From contig CAZSUZ010000046.1 of the NCBI GenBank assembly GCA_964610165.1, positions 1 to 6,592 on the forward strand: DNA of 6,592 bases, in the 5' to 3' direction. How positions within the stretch are numbered: the first letter of the stretch is position 1; each line of letters begins with the position of its first letter. A program made the translations under genes and the position numbers. This DNA comes from MFZZ01 sp964610165 (lineage in GTDB: Bacteria; Patescibacteriota; Microgenomatia; UBA1406; GWC2-37-13). The notes beneath the pieces were generated by a model, which had not been told where the DNA came from, ran no database searches, and worked only from the letters and a program-made list of their open reading frames with translations. Shown here piece after piece: positions 1 through 4,823 of this stretch.

Positions 1-6
1 ATGTTA

Positions 7-474
7 TTATTGTCCAGCCAAATCAGTATGTTCTTCTCCTCCATTTGTTTTATCAGTTGCTTTTTGTCCATTAAACTTTTTATCTTTTAATCTTATTAAA
101 ACCTCACTCACTATATCATCTAAGTTGTTTTCACTATCTATAATTTCTCCTTGTACATTAACATCTTTCTTTTCTACAAACCTACCTAATCTCTCTGCTA
201 CAAACTTCGTTATATCCAATTTAATTCTTTTATCTTCCTCTTCATCAAGTAGCTCATCTATGTTTCGTTCTGCCTTTTTCAATAGCTTTTCGTTCTTGAC
301 ATTTTCTGCCAATCAATCCAAATCCTTTGAAAGTATAGATTTAGCGTATTCATCAGCATATCCTACCTTAATTGCTGATTGATAGGCGTTACTGAACGTA
401 TCACTTTTTGGATCTAAATACGCCTTAAGAAATAACGCTTGTCTTGGGTCTGGTTGTGTATCTCATTTAGTCAT
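7..474 (-). CDS. Phage terminase small subunit (TGA read as Trp)
   Basis: Probable DNA-recognition subunit of the phage packaging motor, which would act with a large terminase expected just past the left edge. The 155-residue product appears only when TGA at residues 4 and 54 is read as Trp. The N-terminal third contains PRQALFLKAYLDPKS, NAYQSAIKVGYADEYAK and LSKDLDWLAENV. This helix-turn-helix pattern (proline-glutamine entry, 'NAYQSAIKVG', then a DWL turn) is typical of TerS proteins. The C-terminal half is charged, with KFVAERLGRFVEKK as the likely oligomerisation region. The ATG overlaps the TAA of the upstream zinc-ribbon gene (TAATG), which suggests coupled translation. Under the standard code only a TTG-started fragment from residue 55 remains, lacking the DNA-binding half. 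The stop is TAA. I am fairly sure of the family from the N-terminal motif. Confidence 0.82.
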
Positions 475-884
475 TATATATAATATCTTTTAACGAAACC
501 TTTTGCTTCTTCTATGGTTTCAATTTGATTAATTTCTTTGTCGTATTCACTATCTAACTTTCTTTGGTTAATTCTGGCACTGTGTTTGAGCTTTTCTCGA
601 CCATAAATGTATTCAAATAAATTTCTTGTTCGTTCTCTTGACTGAACTAAATCTCTGAACTTGTAATTATTGTATTCTCTGGCGTTGATTGGTTTGGTAA
701 ATATCTTTATCATTCCGCAGTTTTTACATACTTGTTTGCTTACTCTGTCGTTTTCAAAGTTGAATTTGAAGTTGTGTATATTGTCACCGTGTTTACACAA
801 ACATTCTTTTGGTAAGAAGCCTTGATTTTTAATTGCGTGGAACTTACACCTATTTGATAATTTTATATCTCTAATATCTAACAT
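474..884 (-). CDS. Zinc-ribbon-like protein of unknown function
   Basis: A 136-residue soluble protein I cannot assign to a named family. Cysteine/histidine pairs sit in the N-terminal half: C28-L-C30-K-H32, then C53-x2-C56 (VCKNCG), which would bind one zinc. C13 may also take part. The C-terminal half is highly charged (Arg/Lys/Glu), as in a nucleic-acid-binding or coiled helical region. It contains no tryptophan and so no TGA. The ATG lies 7 nt inside the end of the upstream membrane-protein gene, and the TAA overlaps the TerS ATG, so it sits in the middle of a translationally coupled trio. The position just before TerS suggests a packaging-, head- or transcription-related role, but that is inference. 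An in-frame TAA shortly upstream (897-899) supports this start. Confidence 0.7.
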   Translation of the reverse strand: MLDIRDIKLSNRCKFHAIKNQGFLPKECLCKHGDNIHNFKFNFENDRVSKQVCKNCGMIKIFTKPINAREYNNYKFRDLVQSRERTRNLFEYIYGREKLKHSARINQRKLDSEYDKEINQIETIEEAKGFVKRYYI

Positions 885-1126
885 AAGTCGTCTAATTTAA
901 TATCGTTATTATCTTTACTTCGTTTTAGTTTCTTTTCAAAGCGTATTTCTTCTGGTCTTTTTTTCTTAAATAAAATAGCACCCATACTTTTAGTTGGTCC
1001 GACGGCGTTAGTAATATCTTTTTTATTGTCGTTATTGGCTTTATTGGCTTCATTATAAGCTATTATAATTGCTAAAAAAGAAATTACTAAACTAACTAAA
1101 CTTAATATGAGTGCTAATTTTTCCAT
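878..1126 (-). CDS. Small single-pass membrane protein, unknown
   Basis: An 82-residue protein with one hydrophobic helix at about residues 4-24 (LALILSLVSLVISFLAI), followed by a lysine-rich, asparagine-rich tail ending in TAG. The N-terminus is short and carries little charge (MEK), so the tail could face either side of the membrane. It lies 22 nt downstream of the membrane-anchored lysozyme and overlaps the zinc-ribbon gene by 7 nt. A helix of this kind beside a lytic enzyme is seen in holin-like or spanin-like genes, but I see no diagnostic motif and do not assign that role. An in-frame TAA 10 nt upstream of the ATG (1136-1138) fixes the start region. The leader TTTAACCCAATACA has no Shine-Dalgarno match. 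Confidence 0.65.
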   Translation of the reverse strand: MEKLALILSLVSLVISFLAIIIAYNEANKANNDNKKDITNAVGPTKSMGAILFKKKRPEEIRFEKKLKRSKDNNDIKLDDLC

Positions 1127-1148
1127 TGTATTGGGTTAAATTATTATT

Positions 1149-1598
1149 TTATTTAGAATAACATACTCAATTTTTTCAACTCCTTGAATCGTTTTTAATT
1201 ATTCATACTGCGAGTAAGCAGTTATCGATTGGATCGTTGATATCTAAATTGAGTTCTTCGGCTTGTTTCTTTCAAATTATTTCATTTATTTGAAAAACTC
1301 CTGTATCTTTTGGGTTTTTGACACCAGTTAGAACCTTTTTATTTTTTTCGTCTTTATAATGTCTTAAAGTGCTTTCGCACAATGCTAATTCTTTTAATTG
1401 TTTGTAATCAATGTTTTCTTGCTTTGCGACCAACTCTAAAATATTTGGAATATCTTCATTGGTAATATCTTTTTTATTTCTATACATATCAAGTGTTATT
1501 ATTGGTGCTACCGCTGTCACCGTTTTTTGATACAACGATGCAGAGGATACTATTACGACAGCCAATAATAACTTCAAAACATTTTTCAGTCAAATCAT
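1149..1598 (-). CDS. Membrane-anchored lysozyme/SLT-type transglycosylase (TGA = Trp)
   Basis: Probable peptidoglycan glycan-strand cleaving enzyme of 149 residues. Residues 8-26 form a hydrophobic N-terminal segment (KLLLAVVIVSSASLY), a signal anchor or signal peptide for export. The catalytic domain follows: LALCEST with the likely catalytic Glu75, then NPKDTGVFQINE (100-105 GVFQIN, the conserved GxxQIN element), then a W109-KKQAEELNLDI segment and a C-terminal SRSWKNWVC, all in the usual order for SLT/goose-lysozyme-like domains. All five Trp codons (3, 109, 132, 141, 144) are TGA. With the standard code the catalytic domain stops right after QINEII. The chosen ATG lies only 8 nt downstream of a consensus -10 box. 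The next gene starts 22 nt downstream. Probable role is host wall lysis or penetration at DNA entry; which of the two cannot be told. Confidence 0.8.
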
Positions 1599-1606
1599 AT
1601 AAGTAT

Positions 1607-1634
1607 ATTATATAGATTTTTCAAAAATTGTCAA
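1607..1634 (-). promoter_or_regulatory. Consensus sigma70 promoter, near-leaderless
   Basis: On the minus strand TTGACA (1634-1629) and TATAAT (1612-1607) are both perfect consensus hexamers, separated by 16 nt. The lysozyme ATG (1598) begins 9 nt after the last base of TATAAT, so the transcript would start at or within a base or two of the start codon. The spacer holds the symmetric ATTTTTGAAAAAT. It sits in a 42-nt gap and would drive the lysozyme, membrane protein, zinc-ribbon and TerS genes as one unit. Confidence 0.75.
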
Positions 1635-1640
1635 GAGCTG

Positions 1641-2150
1641 CTAACGTTTTTTATAATCTTTTAGAATTTCTTTTGAATGTTTTCTATTTGGATATAACTT
1701 CGCTGTTATAATTGATATTTCTTGATACTTCCTTTTATGTTTTATTTCTGATTTTATGGGGAGATTTTTCTTCTTTGAATAATCTGTCGCCATTATTTTA
1801 TATTGTGCTTCCAACAATTTTAACTCTGATTCTGTAAAATGTTTTTCTTTATATTTATTTTTTAATGCTTCGTTATATTTTGACCCTATTTCTTTTCGTA
1901 GTTTTTCACCAAATTCATCTAATTTCCCATAATGCATTATATTACAACTATAACATTGCGGTCGTACTACATCTTCATTGAATAAAATATTGTTAGTTCG
2001 TCCACCAATTCCGTGCCCTGCCTGCATCTTATTTCAAGGTTTAACTACTCCACAAGTATAACAAGTACAATTGCCTTGATCGTCAGCAAACTTCAATCTA
2101 ATATATTTTGAAAACCACTCTCAGGTTTTCTTTTTTTGTTTTGATATCAT
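1641..2150 (-). CDS. NinG/Rap-like recombination protein with HNH-type zinc fold (TGA = Trp)
   Basis: A 169-residue protein resembling phage lambda NinG, a recombination accessory protein thought to act on branched DNA. Seen directly: a first cysteine cluster NCTCYTCG (C30-x2-C33), then PWNKMQAGH with H46, then RTNNILFNEDVVRPQCYSCN (C66-x2-C69-N70). This C-C, QAGH, RPQC-x2-CN order is the treble-clef signature of NinG/HNH-fold proteins. A basic helical C-terminus follows and the stop is TAG. Trp10 and Trp39 are TGA and Trp12 is TGG. Using the standard code loses the first zinc pair, because the only open reading then starts at Met42. The start at 2150 follows an in-frame TAA at 2169-2171. The leader is A-rich without a Shine-Dalgarno. 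A plain HNH nuclease is the alternative reading. Confidence 0.8.
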
Positions 2151-2182
2151 ATTGACTATTTTTAATTTTTAATTATTTTATC

Positions 2183-2227
2183 ACTTTTTTACTTCTTTTA
2201 CTTTTTTACTTTTTTACTTCTTTACTT
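2183..2227 (-). repeat. Tandem 8-nt AAGTAA repeat in a spacer
   Basis: On the minus strand AAGTAA recurs five times plus one AAGTGA, with spacing of 8, 8, 8, 9 and 8 nt (ACTT on the plus strand at 2224, 2216, 2208, 2200, 2191, 2183). It fills most of the 71-nt gap between the 38-residue gene and the NinG-like gene. The first copy contains the stop codon of the 38-residue gene. Because the period is 8, the TAA triplets fall in all three frames. No protein or hairpin is evident. Confidence 0.8.
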
Positions 2228-2338
2228 ATGGTTAGAATTAGTGATTATTTTATCAGCCCATAAAGCCAAATATTCTTTTAGACTTATTTGCTGAGTTTTA
2301 GACTTGGCTTTTTTGGTGCGTTGTTTTTTATTAGCCAT
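2222..2338 (-). CDS. Small basic protein, 38 residues
   Basis: Not recognised. The sequence begins MANKKQRTKKAKSKTQQ, a very basic tail, followed by an amphipathic stretch ISLKEYLALWADKII and a short polar end. The composition suggests nucleic-acid or membrane association but proves neither. It contains one Trp, coded TGG. The start lies 11 nt after the peptidase gene's stop, the same direction and spacing as other gene pairs here, and the leader is A/T-rich (ATTAAAAA before ATG). The TAA stop lies inside the first copy of the 8-nt tandem repeat. Support is only its position in an otherwise packed operon and its clean start and stop, so a chance reading frame remains possible. Confidence 0.5.
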   Translation of the reverse strand: MANKKQRTKKAKSKTQQISLKEYLALWADKIITNSNHK

Positions 2339-2349
2339 TTTTTAATTTG

Positions 2350-3408
2350 TTAATTTTTTAATATATTATTCATTACGTTACGAGTTTTTGGACCGAACCT
2401 GCCTGCTCCTGCTTCATCTTTGGTAGCTATTACTTTATTAGCTAATTGAAAATCTAATACAGCCTTTCTTGTTAAACCATAATAATTTCCAGTAAAATAA
2501 TCATTGCTGGGAAAGAAACCCATAAGATATAAGACTTCTTGTAATTTCTTTACATCTGGATCATTTACCAAACCATAGTATAAATCTCTATTGAATGTAT
2601 ATTTAGGCAGCTTGCCTTGATTGTCGAAAACTCTATTTTGTAAATCTACAAATTGAATACCAGCCATAATTCTATCTTGTGTAAATCAGTCTTCGGTGAG
2701 TATTCTAAACCCTTTCATAGGATTTGTAACCCCCCACGAATCAACAATAAGAATCGACCTTTTACCTTCATAATAAAAGAAACCTAATGCTACTATCCCG
2801 TGTCCATATTTGATTTCTGATTTAATAGTAGGGACGTCTGCACCCCATTCATTGTCTCCAAAACGAACTCCCATTAATACAGGTTTACCTTGTGATAATG
2901 CTTGAACAAAACTATCCATTGTTAAATCAAGCCAGATATAATTCTTTGGTGCGTAGATCTTACCTATTGTTTCATAGCTTAATAATATATCATCTAATCT
3001 GTTCATTTCTGCTTCTGCCTTATGATCGCTTGGTACTAATACCTCCTCTATCCCCCCAAATTCTGTCAAAAGCTTGGCAGCATCATCAAAATACATTCCC
3101 TCAGCTGGTTTATTTCTACGTCTTGGGTAAATCCAGCGAGATGAAAAATGTTTATATTTACCTTCCTCTAAATAATTATTAATAGCAATAACATAGGCAC
3201 AAGCCTGCGAAACACAACTCCCCGAACCATTTTGGTCGTGTATGACTATACTGCCCAGTAATTTTTTATTAGCTGGAATATTTTTCCATTCATTCCACGA
3301 CGTTCAAGTTACTGGAGTTGCTAAATAAAGTTCTGTTAATTTATAATCTTTATTTTTTTCTTCTGGTGTTCTTATATCTTCTAAAACACCATTATGAAAT
3401 TGTTCCAT
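2350..3408 (-). CDS. Papain-like (C1) peptidase with C-terminal peptidoglycan-binding domain (TGA = Trp)
   Basis: A 352-residue two-domain protein, probably a phage wall-targeting peptidase (endolysin or virion-associated). Domain 1: QNGSGSCVSQA with the catalytic Cys65 and the oxyanion Gln59 just before it; IYPRRRNKPAEGMYFDDA; YGHGIVALGF with catalytic His203; and LIVDSWG, where Asp223 replaces the usual Asn of papain NSWG. Domain 2 (about 284-348): DPDVKKLQEVLYLMGFF, then GLTRKAVLDFQ and GRFGPKTRN, the standard pattern of PG_binding_1. Trp35 and Trp241 are TGA (the latter in ILTEDWFTQDRI, joining the two domains), while six other Trp are TGG. With the standard code the gene splits into a peptidase fragment and a binding-domain fragment. 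There is no signal peptide, so release would need a holin or a virion. The start at 3408 has an in-frame TAA two codons upstream. Confidence 0.85.
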
Positions 3409-3429
3409 AATTTATTTAATTTATCTTTG

Positions 3430-3513
3430 TTAAATTATGCCGACATAATATTCTCTATCAACAAATTTATCAAATATTTGTATCGTATTAGGTTTTTTAG
3501 TTTTATTTTTCAT
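3430..3513 (-). CDS. Very small protein, 27 residues
   Basis: Not recognised. The reading MKNKTKKPNTIQIFDKF and a short hydrophobic end (YYVGII) runs from an ATG to TAA with no TGA or TAG. The start is only 2 nt after the stop of the zinc-ribbon gene (TAA-AT-ATG), and the gene ends 21 nt before the peptidase ATG, so it fills its gap neatly. The ATG is preceded by the recurring leader AATTAAACTTATAAAT, also seen before the gene at 4798, which is the best reason to believe it is translated. It is too short to assign a fold or function. Confidence 0.45.
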   Translation of the reverse strand: MKNKTKKPNTIQIFDKFVDREYYVGII

Positions 3514-3515
3514 AT

Positions 3516-3746
3516 TTATAAGTTTAATTTATTTTTTAATTTTAATGCTTTTTTAATCTTTTTGAAAGTATCTTTATTACAAAGATAAATAACCCCATCT
3601 ATTTCCCAATATTCATCATCGGATTTTCAACCACATTTCTGGCATACTTTTGAAAATTGCATACAGCTTGGAGCATCATAGCAAGAAACTGATTTTTTTG
3701 ATTTACATTTCGGGCAATCTTCTTGCCACATTCATCTATCTCCCAT
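3516..3746 (-). CDS. Zinc-ribbon protein, 76 residues (TGA = Trp)
   Basis: A small protein with cysteine pairs arranged as a zinc ribbon: C11-PK-C14 near the N-terminus, C22 and C28 in the middle, and VCQKCGW (C35, C38) followed by a lysine-rich C-terminus (DTFKKIKKALKLKNK). CPKC...CQKCGW is a classic metal-binding pattern in which the residue after the last CG is often Trp or Tyr; here that Trp40 is TGA. Trp5 is also TGA, and Trp7 and Trp48 are TGG. No standard-code reading of useful length exists. The gene ends 2 nt before the 27-residue gene. Role unknown; nucleic-acid binding is a guess from the ribbon and basic tail. Confidence 0.72.
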
Positions 3747-3783
3747 AGTTATTTTTTAATTCTTTTATTGTCATAATTAAATT

Positions 3784-4056
3784 TTATTTTCAAATTCTAT
3801 GTTTTTCTTCAACACATTCAATACCATAATACTTAGAAATCTCTCAGTCAATATTATCTGGAATTTCTATTATTTTTAATTTGGAGTATTCCCCGTTAGC
3901 TCTATCGCCTAATTTTTCTACACATTTTATTAGTTTAGGATTAGTTCTATCATCATAAAATTCCAAGCCCATACCATCTCATTTCTTGTGTAGATATGCA
4001 TATGCTTCTTTTGATAAACTAAATCCTCTTGAAGTAGTGTTGATTACTATTTTCAT
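3784..4056 (-). CDS. Conserved small phage-type protein, 90 residues (TGA = Trp)
   Basis: The sequence opens MKIVINTTSRGFSLSKEAY, has DDRTNPKLIKCVEKLGDRANG in the middle, and ends EIPDNIDWEISKYYG then EEKHRIWK. This layout matches a small family I remember from phage and metagenome annotations: an 'MKIVIN...GGFSLS' start, a 'DR.dP.LV.vVEeLG..A.g' core and an 'IPD.idWei..ydG.E...E.HR.W' end. It has no assigned function. All three Trp (26, 71, 89) are TGA, and the family Trp in the last two motifs is one of the better arguments for TGA = Trp. Under the standard code the gene is in four pieces and invisible. The start is preceded by an AT-rich leader without a Shine-Dalgarno. The next ATG lies 37 nt downstream. 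Confidence 0.78.
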
Positions 4057-4097
4057 AGTTTAGTATTTTAATTTTATTTATTAAAATGTCTTCCATA

Positions 4098-4244
4098 TTA
4101 TTCTTTTCCTAATAATTTCAAAACCCCCTCATATTCCTTTATGATTTTCTTGACTATGTTTTCAATCATTTTCTTTTGTTGTTCGGTTAGGTCTGCTGCT
4201 GATTTTGGAACTTTAAGTTTTCCCTTCTTTATTTGCTTCTTCAT
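4098..4244 (-). CDS. Small helical protein, 48 residues
   Basis: The reading MKKQIKKGKLKVPKSAADL, then TEQQKKMIENIVKKIIKEY and GVLKLLGKE. A basic start is followed by one long amphipathic helix, resembling short unnamed proteins I have seen in phage annotations ('...DLT..QK..I..I..K.VKEYGE.LK.LG'). It has no Trp and no TGA. The ATG carries the AATAATAAAT leader shared with other starts in this region. It follows the 21-residue reading by 10 nt and is itself followed by a 41-nt gap. Function unknown; the start and operon position are the main support. Confidence 0.6.
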   Translation of the reverse strand: MKKQIKKGKLKVPKSAADLTEQQKKMIENIVKKIIKEYEGVLKLLGKE

Positions 4245-4254
4245 ATTTATTATT

Positions 4255-4320
4255 TTATTTTTTGTTAAATTGAGCCGACCAGTATTTAATTTTCGCCTCT
4301 GCCGATTTTGATATAGTCAT
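4255..4320 (-). CDS. Micro-ORF, 21 residues
   Basis: A clean ATG-to-TAA reading, MTISKSAEAKIKYWSAQFNK plus one residue, placed 2 nt after the stop of the 44-residue membrane protein and 10 nt before the next gene. The same 2-nt stop-to-start spacing occurs at two other junctions in this cluster. Its Trp is TGG. It is too short to judge by composition and could be a chance reading in a spacer. Confidence 0.35.
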   Translation of the reverse strand: MTISKSAEAKIKYWSAQFNKK

Positions 4321-4322
4321 CG

Positions 4323-4457
4323 TTAAAAAGTTACTGTGATTGTTAAAACTGCGGCGGCAATTCAGTAAATTGTATGTTTATAGTCGCCATTTCATAAATA
4401 GACACCTGCTGCACATAAGTCTAAAATAATTAGAATAATTGGAAATAGTTTAGTCAT
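4323..4457 (-). CDS. Small two-helix membrane protein, 44 residues (TGA = Trp)
   Basis: The sequence starts MTKLFPIILIILDLCAAGVYL, a first membrane helix, then a short polar loop NGDYKHT and a second helix IYWIAAAVLTITVTF. It resembles tiny unnamed membrane proteins I recall from phage annotations ('...LFPI.L..LD..AA.VY...GD....YW.AAA.LT..VTF'). Trp22 and Trp32 are both TGA; the second is in the conserved YW-AAA motif. The ATG lies 2 nt after the stop of the upstream methyltransferase-like gene, and its own stop is 2 nt before the 21-residue reading. Holin activity is possible for a protein of this size with two helices, but I have no direct evidence for it. Confidence 0.72.
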
Positions 4458-4459
4458 AG

Positions 4460-4798
4460 TTATAAATCTAAATTATATAATTTTTTCGCCTTATTTTTTA
4501 TTTCCTTAATTGCATCATTATAACCAAAACCATATTGTGATGTTGAAACTCCAAGACTTATATCTGGCAACACCGCTCGCAATGTTTCTTCAATTATTTT
4601 TTTATCATAAGCATCTCCATATCAATCTGCAATCATTGTTTCGTCTTGGTCAACCCTGAACTCGTCTAAATTAAGTTTTGTTTTACCAGCAAATAAATTA
4701 AGGACCTTGCCTTTAGAATTATTTTCAACCCATTCTCTAATTGGCTTTATAGCAAAAGTATATTTATTTAGTGGAGTTTTAAGATAAGTAAGTTTCAT
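4460..4798 (-). CDS. Short class I methyltransferase-like protein, catalytic motif missing
   Basis: A 112-residue protein. Residues 32-45 read VLNLFAGKTKLNLD, the SAM-binding motif I of a class I methyltransferase fold, followed by EFRVDQDETMIADWYGDAYD, which fits motif II and III positions. Beyond about residue 65 the sequence changes to KKIIEETLRAVLPD and a lysine-rich end; no DPPY, NPPY or similar catalytic motif is present. The two other minus frames hold no missing half, so this is not a simple frameshift. Trp23 is TGG and Trp59 is TGA, at a place where I recall Tyr in related sequences. It begins 25 nt after the large methyltransferase. It could be a remnant, a regulatory partner or a non-catalytic SAM-binding protein. 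Confidence 0.65.
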
Positions 4799-4816
4799 AT
4801 TTATTAAGTTTAATTA
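4799..4816 (-). promoter_or_regulatory. Recurring AT-rich start leader
   Basis: The leader TAATTAAACTTAATAAAT sits directly before the ATG at 4798. Nearly the same string (AATTAAACTTATAAAT) precedes the ATG at 3513, and a shorter form (AATAATAAAT) precedes that at 4244. No Shine-Dalgarno is present at any of the three. It is probably a translation-initiation or mRNA 5' element. Confidence 0.5.
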
Positions 4817-4823
4817 AGGTTTG

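Noticed and set aside
125..382. Plus-strand open frames such as this one and those at 2892-3182, 3394-3588, 4927-5184, 5197-5514 and 6016-6318
   Set aside because: Each is the reverse side of a recognisable minus-strand gene and has no family motif, start leader or neighbour on its own strand.
2665..2667. A separate peptidoglycan-binding protein starting at the internal ATG
   Set aside because: Reading the TGA at 2686-2688 as Trp joins it in frame to the papain domain, and no promoter or leader precedes the ATG.
3041..3060. AGGAGG preceded by a run of six G on the minus strand, a strong Shine-Dalgarno match, and a TTGACA just upstream
   Set aside because: It lies inside the C1 peptidase coding frame, no start codon follows at a usable distance, and no -10 box lies at proper spacing from the TTGACA.
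3736..3774. A 12-residue ATG-to-TAG reading (MTIKELKNNYGR) before the zinc-ribbon gene
   Set aside because: Too short, overlaps the start of the zinc-ribbon gene, and nothing supports translation.
7..4798. TGA as glycine (code 25), as in Gracilibacteria and Absconditabacteria
   Set aside because: The TGA positions fall on motifs where I know Trp or another aromatic residue (CGW, IDWEI, YWIAAA, DWLAEN, lysozyme C-terminus). Not absolutely excluded without alignments.
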